DNA of 11,918 bases from Planctomycetota bacterium (GTDB lineage Bacteria > Planctomycetota > PUPC01 > DSUN01). The stretch spans positions 1 through 11,918 of the forward strand of contig VGYW01000256.1 in assembly GCA_016872875.1 (NCBI GenBank), read 5' to 3'. The notes beneath the pieces are model-generated. The model was not told where the DNA came from, made no database searches, and saw nothing but the letters and a program-made list of their open reading frames with translations. Of this stretch, positions 1-8,491 are shown in pieces (position 1 is the stretch's first letter; each line of letters begins with the position of its first letter). A program made the position numbers and the translations under genes.

Positions 1-2966
<2,966 letters not shown>

Positions 2967-2972
2967 GAGAGA

Positions 2973-3036
2973 ATTGCTGATTTCTGATTGCTGATTTCTG
3001 ATTTCAATCAGCAAGCAGAAATCAGCAATCAGCAAT
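2973..3036. repeat. Palindromic 7-nt-period repeat array between kinase and GH2 genes
   Basis: Heptamers alternating attgctg and atttctg run from 2973 to 3004. The same units follow in inverted orientation (caatcag, caagcag, aaatcag) from 3005 to 3036. The two 32-nt arms match at 27 of 32 positions and meet with no spacer. The array fills most of the 91-nt gap between the kinase stop and the GH2 start and ends just before the GH2 ribosome binding site. It is AT-richer than the flanking genes. A transcript across it could fold into a long hairpin. Confidence 0.9.
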
Positions 3037-3046
3037 CGAGGAAACC

Positions 3047-3052
3047 AGGAGG
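3047..3052 (+). promoter_or_regulatory. Shine-Dalgarno site of the GH2 gene
   Basis: A perfect AGGAGG lies 5 nt before the ATG at 3058. It fixes this start over any alternative. Confidence 0.85.
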
Positions 3053-3057
3053 TCCGA

Positions 3058-4818
3058 ATGAAGTCCTCACCCAACGATGTACCCAGGCCCGAACACCCGC
3101 GCCCCGACTTCGAGCGCTCCGAATGGCTCAACCTCAACGGCCTCTGGCAGTTCGAGATTGATGAGAAGGGCGATGGTGAATCACGCGGCCTCACCAGCGG
3201 CCACGACCTGGCCCAGCAGATCGTCGTCCCCTTCTGCCCCGAAAGCAAGCTCTCCGGCCTCGCCCACACCGACTTCATGGAACACGTCTGGTATCGCCGC
3301 ACGTTCGACGTGCCGGCGACGAAGCGGGGCAAACGCCTCATCCTCCATTTCGGGGCGGTGGACTGGCACGCCCGCGTGTGGGCGAACGGCGCCTTCGTGG
3401 GCGAGCACCGCGGCGGCTACTCCCCTTTCACCTTCGACATCACCGCCGCCGCACGCACGGGCGAAAACGAACTCGTCCTCCACGTCATTGACCGCACCAC
3501 GTCCGGCCTCCAGGCCACCGGCAAGCAGTCCCACAAGCCCCAGAGCTACGGCTGCGTCTACACCCGCACCACCGGCATCTGGCAGACGGTCTGGCTGGAA
3601 GCCGTGGGCCAGACCTATCTCCGCGGCCTCGCGCTCTACCCCGACCTCGACACGGGCCGCGTCTTCTTCAACGCCGATGTCGCCGGCCCAACCGACGGAA
3701 TCGAGGTCCGCCTCACCGCCACCGTTGACGACGAGATAATCGGCGAGGAAGCCGTCGGCGCCGCCTGGCGCTCCACCCTCGGCGTCATCGAGCTATCCGA
3801 CATCACGCCCTGGCACCCCGGCAAGCCCTTCCTTTACGACCTGGCCATTGACATCGAGAAGAACGGCGAGCCGGTGGACAGCGTCCGCTCCTACTTCGGC
3901 CTCCGCAAGCTCGCCATCCAGGGCAGCCGCTTCCTCATCAACGACCAACCGGTTTTCCAGCGCCTCGTCCTCGACCAGGGCTTCTACCCTGATGGCATCT
4001 ACACCGCCCCCACCGAGGAGGCGCTCCGCAAGGACATCGAACTCTCCATGGCCGCAGGCTTCAACGGCGCTCGCCTCCACCAGAAAGTCTTCGAGCCGCG
4101 CTTCCTCTACTGGGCCGACCGCCTCGGCTACGTCGTCTGGGGCGAATACGCCGACTGGGGCCTCAACCGCGAGGGGCACGAGGCCCTCGCCCACGCCCTC
4201 CACGAATGGCGCACGGTCCTCGTCCGCGACCGCAACCACCCCGCCATTGTCGGCTGGTGCCCCCTCAACGAGACCCGCAAGGACGAATGCCACGCCTCCG
4301 CCCAACGCCTCCTCGCCGTCACCCAGACCATTGACCCCACCCGCCCCTTCCTCGACACCAGCGGCTACGTCCACCTCTACCCCGAGACCGACATCTACGA
4401 CTGCCACGACTACTGCCAGAAGCCGGAGGAGTTCGCCAAGCGCTTCGCCGACCCCGCCCTCACCAGCAAGACCCCGTGGAGCAACAACCAGGAAGACCCC
4501 CGTTCCGCCTACCGCGGCCAGCCATACCTCGTCAGCGAATACGGCGGCATCCGAATCGAGACCGGCCGCGACGTCGGCGAAGGCTGGGGCTACGGCGGCG
4601 AGACCGTCTCCCTCGACGCCTTCTTCGCCCGCTACAAGGCCCTCACCGACGTGCTGCTCGACAACCCCCACCTCTTCGGCTTCTGCTACACCCAGCTCAC
4701 CGACATCGAGCAAGAGCAGAACGGCATCGTCTTCTACGACCGCCAGCTCAAGTATGACCTGGCGCGGCTGAAGGCGATCAATGCTCGCGAAGCCGCCTAT
4801 GAGAAGGGAGGGGGATGA
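3058..4818 (+). CDS. Glycoside hydrolase family 2 (beta-glucuronidase/beta-galactosidase-like)
   Basis: Predicted exo-acting retaining glycosidase of 586 aa, close to the ~600 aa usual for compact GH2 beta-glucuronidases. The N-terminal sugar-binding jelly-roll domain (about 8-180) opens with EWLNLNGLWQFEID and contains VWYRRTFDVP and WANGAFVGEHRGGYSPF. An immunoglobulin-like strand domain follows (about 185-280), then a TIM barrel (about 281-580). The acid/base candidate is Glu405 in NHPAIVGWCPLNE; the nucleophile candidate is Glu494 in VSEYGG. No signal peptide is seen, so it is probably cytoplasmic and acts on imported oligosaccharides; the sugar cannot be told from sequence. It follows the kinase gene on the same strand but is separated by a palindromic array, so co-transcription is uncertain. 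The stop codon TGA (4816-4818) lies inside the first unit of another array, and a second copy of the gene's last codons sits 120 nt downstream. Confidence 0.93.
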   Translation: MKSSPNDVPRPEHPRPDFERSEWLNLNGLWQFEIDEKGDGESRGLTSGHDLAQQIVVPFCPESKLSGLAHTDFMEHVWYRRTFDVPATKRGKRLILHFGAVDWHARVWANGAFVGEHRGGYSPFTFDITAAARTGENELVLHVIDRTTSGLQATGKQSHKPQSYGCVYTRTTGIWQTVWLEAVGQTYLRGLALYPDLDTGRVFFNADVAGPTDGIEVRLTATVDDEIIGEEAVGAAWRSTLGVIELSDITPWHPGKPFLYDLAIDIEKNGEPVDSVRSYFGLRKLAIQGSRFLINDQPVFQRLVLDQGFYPDGIYTAPTEEALRKDIELSMAAGFNGARLHQKVFEPRFLYWADRLGYVVWGEYADWGLNREGHEALAHALHEWRTVLVRDRNHPAIVGWCPLNETRKDECHASAQRLLAVTQTIDPTRPFLDTSGYVHLYPETDIYDCHDYCQKPEEFAKRFADPALTSKTPWSNNQEDPRSAYRGQPYLVSEYGGIRIETGRDVGEGWGYGGETVSLDAFFARYKALTDVLLDNPHLFGFCYTQLTDIEQEQNGIVFYDRQLKYDLARLKAINAREAAYEKGGG

Positions 4819-4887
4819 CTGGATGAATGGATGACTGGATGGATGCAGAACCGCTCTGACCCTCTTTCACCCATCCACCCATCCAAC
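4813..4887. repeat. 8-nt-period repeat array with inverted right arm, overlapping the GH2 stop codon
   Basis: Units ggatgact, ggatgaat, ggatgact and ggatggatg run from 4813 to about 4845. After a spacer of about 24 nt, the inverted unit appears as cacccatc repeats (about 4869-4887), equal to ggatgggt on the other strand. The GH2 stop codon is made by the first unit (ggaTGAct). The array is flanked by two related copies of the GH2 3' end. Confidence 0.75.
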
Positions 4888-4932
4888 CGTCTGGCCATCA
4901 ACGCCCGCCAGGCAGCCTATGAGAGGGAATAG
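4888..4932 (+). pseudogene. Detached second copy of the GH2 C-terminal codons
   Basis: Read in the same frame as the upstream GH2 gene, this segment encodes RLAINARQAAYERE and a TAG stop. The authentic GH2 end at 4765-4809 reads RLKAINAREAAYEKG. The two copies match at 33 of 42 aligned nucleotides, with one codon missing here. Five of the differing codons are synonymous, changed only at the third base, as expected if both copies evolved as coding DNA. No start codon or rest of a gene is attached. It is either the leftover 3' end of a lost tandem GH2 paralogue, or the original gene end displaced when the repeat array arose. It is too short to be functional alone. Confidence 0.6.
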
Positions 4933-4934
4933 GT

Positions 4935-4956
4935 GTTCGGGGTTCGGGGTTCGGGG
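4935..4956 (+). repeat. Three 7-nt tandem units (gttcggg)
   Basis: Three exact copies of gttcggg plus one further g. No inverted arm is visible, unlike the neighbouring arrays. Confidence 0.8.
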
Positions 4957-4971
4957 TAAGCCTCAGCCGAA

Positions 4972-5020
4972 GATCAGGCCGATCCGTCCGATCCGTCGGA
5001 TCCGACCGATCCGTCGGATC
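4972..5020. repeat. 9-nt-period repeat array of the GATCCGTCC type
   Basis: Units gatcaggcc, gatccgtcc, gatccgtcg, gatccgacc, gatccgtcg and a final gatc make about 5.4 copies over 49 nt. The array contains the perfect 12-nt palindrome gtcggatccgac (4995-5006), so it is partly self-complementary. A related 49-nt array with unit gattcgacc lies at 7418-7466. Confidence 0.88.
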
Positions 5021-5031
5021 AGCATGGTAGG

Positions 5032-5049
5032 GCGTGCATACCTGCACGC
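5032..5049. terminator. Possible bidirectional terminator hairpin
   Basis: A perfect 7-bp stem gcgtgca/tgcacgc closes a tacc loop between the converging GH2 and lipoprotein genes. There is no T-tract on either side, so intrinsic termination is uncertain. It could also be just another spacer palindrome. Confidence 0.3.
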
Positions 5050-5091
5050 GGAATCCTCTGATACCCGTCACACTAACCTGCTGCGACCGCG

Positions 5092-6525
5092 CTATCGCGG
5101 TTGGCCGTCTGCGGGCTCCCCTGCCTGCTTGAGCAAGGCAGCGGCGCGTTTGCGGACCAGAGCGTCCTGGCTTCTCTCAAGCTTGCGTAGGAGGGGGACG
5201 GTGGGCCTCAGGGGTATCTGGTAGCGCTTCTCCTCACCCAGGAGCTCGAATACACGGCGGGCGACGTGCGGGTTCTTGCTCTCCAGGCCCCGGGCGATGA
5301 ATGGCGCAATGGCTGCCTTGGCATCGGCATCCAGCGCACGGATCACGGCAAGTGCCTCCTCTGCCGAGGCCGTCGGGACGGCGTTCGGCCACTCATCACC
5401 CTGTCTGTAAGGCACGCCACCTGCCCCGGCCTCAGTGGCCCATTCGCCCAGCGCCTGCGCGAGGGCCGGCACCCGCGCAACCGCGAGGACCTTCGGACGG
5501 GCGCCCTCTCGCTCGCGCGGTGGATACCACGAGCCCGTCTCGCTGCGCAAGCCCATGTGCAAGGCCGAGCTGAGGGCGCCGAGAACATCCACCTTGGCCC
5601 GTTCGCTATCGCTGCCCACAGAGACGAGCGACCTGGCGGCGTCCTCGGCCGTTGCCCTCAGGAGGATCTTCTTCGCGATGTCAACGTGGTTTGCGTCGGG
5701 GTCCTTGCGGAAGAGGCCCCTCGCCACGGCAAGCTCCTTCTCGCCCCAAGGCGCTTGTAGCGCGTGAAGGGCCCAGACGCGGCTCGTGTGCACCACGGTC
5801 TCGCTGGAGACGACCTGCCAGACAACGTCCCGCAGAGCCCCGGCAATCGCAGTATTGTGCCAGACCAGATCCAGGGCAGCGTGGAACTCGTCTCTGAGCG
5901 GGTTCGAGAGGAAAGGCCGGACGAGGTTGGCGTCGGCCGCAACGCCACAGTGCCCCAGAAGACGCAAGCCGCCCTTGCGCACTTCGGCTGCCTCGTGAGA
6001 CAGCGCTCGCCGCGCGATGCTTCGGCTCTCTTGCTCCGCTCCGACGTCGCGGGCGAGCCAAGGCCAGTTCAGATAGGACCCATTACGCAGCGCATCGGCA
6101 AGCACAGACACGGTGAGTGCATCCCGGTCCTCTACAGCCTGCGCCTGGAGCTTACGCAGCAGCACGCGCATGGGGCCAGCTTCCTCCCGAAAGGCGAAAC
6201 AGAACCCCTGCGCCGCATTGAGGCGCACGGCGAGCGCGCGCTTCTCGTCCTTCGCGGTTGACTCGAGAAGCGCTCTCAGCGGGAGCGCGACTTCGCCCGA
6301 TGGTCGGAAGGTGACGTGGGATATGGCACCCACCTGCTGAGTTGGGGTCGCTTTCGGGTCGGCCATGATGAGCTGCGATTCGGCCAGCTCCTCAAGCGTG
6401 ACAGAAGGCGGCGGATGCCCGCCGTTCCCCTCCGAACGCCTTGGCACACCGCCGCACCCCAGGGCCAACGCGATCAGAAGGAGCTGAGCAGCGCTTAGGT
6501 GGCGACCTGTCCTGCGCCCGATCAT
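5092..6525 (-). CDS. HEAT-repeat-like lipoprotein, function unknown
   Basis: The 477-aa start at ATG 6525 is chosen because AGGAGG lies 6 nt upstream and because this start gives a clean export signal; a longer frame opens at 6582 but lacks both. Residues 2-8 are basic (IGRRTGR), residues 10-23 are hydrophobic, and Cys24 in LALGC could be a lipidation site, although Ala at -3 and Leu at -2 make a weak lipobox. The mature part is almost wholly amphipathic helix pairs of HEAT type, for example near 174-192 (SHEAAEVRKGGLRLLGHCG) and in the last 60 residues (SKNPHVARRVFELLGEE, SQDALVRKRAAALLKQAGE). Such solenoids usually bind protein partners at the envelope. No catalytic motif is seen. A -10-like TATGAT lies at 6564-6559 with no good -35. 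The HEAT assignment rests on helix pattern only. Confidence 0.82.
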   Translation of the reverse strand: MIGRRTGRHLSAAQLLLIALALGCGGVPRRSEGNGGHPPPSVTLEELAESQLIMADPKATPTQQVGAISHVTFRPSGEVALPLRALLESTAKDEKRALAVRLNAAQGFCFAFREEAGPMRVLLRKLQAQAVEDRDALTVSVLADALRNGSYLNWPWLARDVGAEQESRSIARRALSHEAAEVRKGGLRLLGHCGVAADANLVRPFLSNPLRDEFHAALDLVWHNTAIAGALRDVVWQVVSSETVVHTSRVWALHALQAPWGEKELAVARGLFRKDPDANHVDIAKKILLRATAEDAARSLVSVGSDSERAKVDVLGALSSALHMGLRSETGSWYPPREREGARPKVLAVARVPALAQALGEWATEAGAGGVPYRQGDEWPNAVPTASAEEALAVIRALDADAKAAIAPFIARGLESKNPHVARRVFELLGEEKRYQIPLRPTVPLLRKLERSQDALVRKRAAALLKQAGEPADGQPR

Positions 6526-6531
6526 CACTTG

Positions 6532-6537
6532 CCTCCT
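6532..6537 (-). promoter_or_regulatory. Shine-Dalgarno site of the HEAT-like lipoprotein gene
   Basis: AGGAGG on the minus strand with 6 nt to the ATG at 6525. It supports the short start over the upstream start at 6582. Confidence 0.75.
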
Positions 6538-6633
6538 GGCGATCTCGCCCCTGTCTGGATCATAGGCTGCAACGAACGGCATGCGGGACCGAGTGCAACC
6601 ACGCCCCCAGGACTGGCGTGATACGGATGCCTT

Positions 6634-6870
6634 TCAAGTCGCGTGAACGAGCGACTTGCGCACGGGGGCGGGGACGCTGATGGCAGCGAAGCAGGTGGCA
6701 GGGTAGAGATAGTCCTCGCCGCTCTCGTCCACAACCCGAATGTCGCCATCCGCCGCGGCCTCCGCGTCGGGCACGACGCGGTATATCTTGTGCAACTCGA
6801 GGGAAGCCGGGTAGCCCTCGTTGCTGATGCAGACGACGAACGTTGGGGATCGGGAGATCCTGTTTGTCAT
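6634..6870 (-). CDS. Small conserved hypothetical protein
   Basis: A 78-aa protein with core TFVVCISNEGYPASLELHK (from residue ~10), then IYRVVPD, an acidic stretch, and RVVDESGEDYLYPATCFAAI. From memory this VVCI..EGYPASLE / DESGEDYLYP pattern belongs to a short, widespread family of unknown function, usually about 70-80 aa. That favours the ATG at 6870, although it has no Shine-Dalgarno site. An in-frame ATG at 6915 (93 aa) has AGGGGA 8 nt upstream and remains possible. The ATG at 6951 is unlikely because it falls between the -10 element and the expected transcription start. The protein is small, soluble and acidic, with no signal peptide or membrane segment. A 6-bp hairpin (6600-6620) follows its stop. 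Confidence 0.72.
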   Translation of the reverse strand: MTNRISRSPTFVVCISNEGYPASLELHKIYRVVPDAEAAADGDIRVVDESGEDYLYPATCFAAISVPAPVRKSLVHAT

Positions 6871-6923
6871 TTGGTCAGTCCAGTTCGCATGCCCGCTCAG
6901 AAACTCGAAGTGCATTGGCGGGT

Positions 6924-6937
6924 CCCCTGCGCAGGGG
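6924..6937. promoter_or_regulatory. Palindrome in the leader of the small conserved protein gene
   Basis: The perfect 14-nt palindrome CCCCTGCGCAGGGG lies about 11-24 nt after the predicted transcription start. Its right arm on the transcript overlaps AGGGGA, the only Shine-Dalgarno-like stretch for the ATG at 6915. It could be an operator or an RNA hairpin masking that site. Confidence 0.4.
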
Positions 6938-6954
6938 CTCCGAGGCCTCATACA

Positions 6955-6983
6955 ATGCTAACCTCGCCAGCCCTGCGTGTCAA
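6955..6983 (-). promoter_or_regulatory. Sigma70-type promoter of the small conserved protein gene
   Basis: On the minus strand a perfect -35 TTGACA (6983-6978) is followed after exactly 17 nt by TAGCAT (6960-6955). The expected transcription start is near 6948. It is the strongest -35 match in the window. Confidence 0.65.
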
Positions 6984-7014
6984 GACGCGTGACTGCGAAG
7001 TGCTGTGAGGGCGC

Positions 7015-7308
7015 TCAGCGGTTGTCGCGGTCGAGGCGGGCGATGGCTGCGCGGTAGAGCTCGGGCTCGGTCGCGCCGGGGCTGCGCTCCCTCTCCGCCG
7101 CGAGGAGCCGGGACTCGACCTCGGGGTTGTGGAGAATCCTGGCTCGGAGCTGTTGTTTGAGGGAGTCGAGGGCTGGCCCGTCCTGGCTCGGTGCGGCCGG
7201 AGGACCGCCCAGGAGGCGCTCGAGGTCCGAGCGCGCGTCGGTGGGCGCTGTGGGCGGTGTCTGGGCGCCCCGCGCCCTGGCAAGGTGCTGGAAGGCGAGG
7301 AGTGCCAA
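7015..7308 (-). CDS. Small membrane-anchored hypothetical protein, start unclear, possibly frameshifted
   Basis: The listed start is a TTG at 7308 with no good ribosome binding site (97 aa). The same frame stays open back to 7434 without ATG, GTG or another TTG. The part just upstream of the TTG encodes GFLAGLALGFVLGI, which joined to LALLAF makes a complete membrane helix, so the true protein almost certainly begins earlier. An ATG at 7376 in the next frame would give MVAKEEGARG and join the helix if one G were added in the GGGG run at 7351-7348. After the helix come a Pro/Ala linker, then helical segments DLERLLGG and LDSLKQQLRARILHNPEVE, and a charged end LYRAAIARLDRDNR. This suggests a single-pass protein with a short coiled domain. 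The frame could instead be a decaying gene or contain a sequencing error. No known family is recognised. Confidence 0.5.
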   Translation of the reverse strand: MALLAFQHLARARGAQTPPTAPTDARSDLERLLGGPPAAPSQDGPALDSLKQQLRARILHNPEVESRLLAAERERSPGATEPELYRAAIARLDRDNR

Positions 7309-7417
7309 AATCCCCAGGACGAAGCCGAGTGCGAGGCCGGCGAGGAACCCCGTGCTCCTTCCTCCTTCGCCACCATTGAGCCAGAAGGATGCGCACCTGT
7401 CAAGCCGCCATCCAACC

Positions 7418-7466
7418 GATTCGATTGATTCGATTCATTCGACTGATTCGACCGATTCGACCGATC
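7418..7466. repeat. 9-nt-period repeat array of the GATTCGACC type
   Basis: Units gattcgatt (twice), cattcgact, gattcgacc (twice) and a final gatc make about 5.4 copies over 49 nt. Length, period and the GATYCG core match the array at 4972-5020. It sits between the divergent small membrane protein and isomerase genes, ending 12 nt before the isomerase -35 element. Confidence 0.9.
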
Positions 7467-7478
7467 GAGAATTTTCAC

Positions 7479-7507
7479 TTGCATCTCGCGGCGGCACACG
7501 CTATGAT
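7479..7507 (+). promoter_or_regulatory. Sigma70-type promoter of the isomerase gene
   Basis: TTGCAT (7479-7484) and TATGAT (7502-7507) are separated by exactly 17 nt. The predicted start near 7514 leaves a leader of about 37 nt before the ATG at 7552. Confidence 0.65.
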
Positions 7508-7538
7508 GCAGTGCCGTGGCGATGGTGCCACTAGATGT

Positions 7539-7544
7539 AGGGGA
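7539..7544 (+). promoter_or_regulatory. Shine-Dalgarno site that selects the ATG at 7552
   Basis: AGGGGA ends 7 nt before the ATG at 7552. The upstream GTG at 7516 in the same frame lies almost at the predicted transcription start and has no such site. Confidence 0.6.
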
Positions 7545-7551
7545 TGAACCG

Positions 7552-8328
7552 ATGAAGAAGGCGTGCTGCCTGGGGATGCTGCCGAGGGAGATGGAGCTCG
7601 AGGCGCGGTTGGCGCTGGCTAGGCGCCTGGGCTTCGAGGGGGTGGAGCCCGGAACGCTCAAGAAGAAGGCCGACGTGCGGGCGCTGAAGAAGGCCGCGGC
7701 CAACACGGGCATCAGCATAGTTGACATCATGAACTCGGACCACTGGGGCTTCCCGCTCTCAAGCCCGAAGAAGGGCGTCGTGGCCAAGAGCATCAAGGGG
7801 ATGCTGACCTCGATGCAGAACGCGCGCGACCTGGGGACGGATTGCGTGCTGCTGGTGCCCGCGGTGGTGAACGACGAGGCGACCTACGAGGAGGCGTGGA
7901 AGCGCTCGGCCGCGGCAATCCGCAAGATGCTGCCAGCCGCCAAGAAGCTCGGCGTCGCCATCGCCGTCGAAAACGTCTGGAACAGGTTCCTCCTCAGCCC
8001 CATCGAGTTCAAGGCATACGTGGACGCCTTCAAGAGTCCCTGGGTGAAGGCGTATTTCGACGTCGGGAACATCCTGATGTATGGGGTTCCGCAGCAGTGG
8101 ATACGCACGCTGGGGCGTCGGATCGTGCGGATTCACGTGAAGGACTTCGACCTCAAGACGCGGCAGTTCATGCCGCTGCGTCAGGGGAGCGTGAACTGGC
8201 CTGCGGTGCGGCGGGCGCTGGCCGACATCAAGTACGGCGGTTGGCTGACCGCGGAGGTGGCGGGGGGCGATGAGGCCGTGCTCCGCGGAATCAGCGAGGC
8301 GATGGACAAGATCGTCGCAGGTGAATAG
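7552..8328 (+). CDS. Sugar phosphate isomerase/epimerase-like TIM barrel protein
   Basis: A 258-aa single-domain protein of the xylose-isomerase-like TIM barrel superfamily (AP_endonuc_2 type), the usual length. Strand-end motifs appear in family order: LGFEGVEPG near 25-33, IAVENVWNRFLLSP with Glu140, AYFDVGNILMYG with Asp170 and Asn173, IHVKDF with His195, Lys197 and Asp198, then AEVAGGDE with Glu235. Glu140, Asp170, His195 and Glu235 are the expected divalent-metal ligands. LRQGSVNWPAVRRAL before the last strand is typical of members acting on keto- or phosphosugars. No signal peptide is seen, so it is cytoplasmic. The reaction is probably isomerisation or epimerisation of a sugar or sugar acid; the substrate cannot be assigned. 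It has its own promoter and is followed by recJ after a large palindromic array, so readthrough into recJ is possible but unproven. Confidence 0.9.
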   Translation: MKKACCLGMLPREMELEARLALARRLGFEGVEPGTLKKKADVRALKKAAANTGISIVDIMNSDHWGFPLSSPKKGVVAKSIKGMLTSMQNARDLGTDCVLLVPAVVNDEATYEEAWKRSAAAIRKMLPAAKKLGVAIAVENVWNRFLLSPIEFKAYVDAFKSPWVKAYFDVGNILMYGVPQQWIRTLGRRIVRIHVKDFDLKTRQFMPLRQGSVNWPAVRRALADIKYGGWLTAEVAGGDEAVLRGISEAMDKIVAGE

Positions 8329-8340
8329 GAGAAGGGCAGG

Positions 8341-8479
8341 CCGGATGCGTGACGCGTGACGCGTGAGAAGAGAGCCGCGAGCCTGCGCAGAAGAGCGTCG
8401 AGTCTTGTGCTTCAGGCTCGAAGCTCGTTGCTCGCGGCTCGGAGCTTTCTGCTTCACGGGTCACGCGTCACGCGTCCGG
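8341..8479. repeat. Long palindromic 7-nt-period repeat array upstream of recJ
   Basis: The left arm begins ccggatgc followed by gtgacgc units, then a degenerate part with cgcgagc. The right arm contains gctcgaa, gctcgtt, gctcgcg, gctcgga, gctttct, gcttcac, gggtcac and gcgtcac, ending cgcgtccgg. The outer ~26 nt and the inner gagccgcgagc/gctcgcggctc blocks pair across the element. It fills 139 of the 163 nt between the isomerase stop and the recJ start. Confidence 0.88.
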
Positions 8480-8491
8480 CTTGGCGCCGAA

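Noticed and set aside
4919..5224. 101-codon frame downstream of GH2 with IRPIRPIRRI repeats
   Set aside because: The peptide repeat is just translation of the 9-nt DNA array and the frame overlaps the 3' end of the lipoprotein gene.
6948..7796. 282-codon minus frame crossing the membrane protein and isomerase genes
   Set aside because: It runs antisense through the isomerase N-terminus and its promoter, and is made of Ser/Pro-rich shadow sequence and translated 9-nt repeats.
8363..8491. N-terminal extension of RecJ from a GTG at 8363
   Set aside because: The added residues translate the repeat array, do not resemble RecJ, and the normal RecJ start is reached at 8492.
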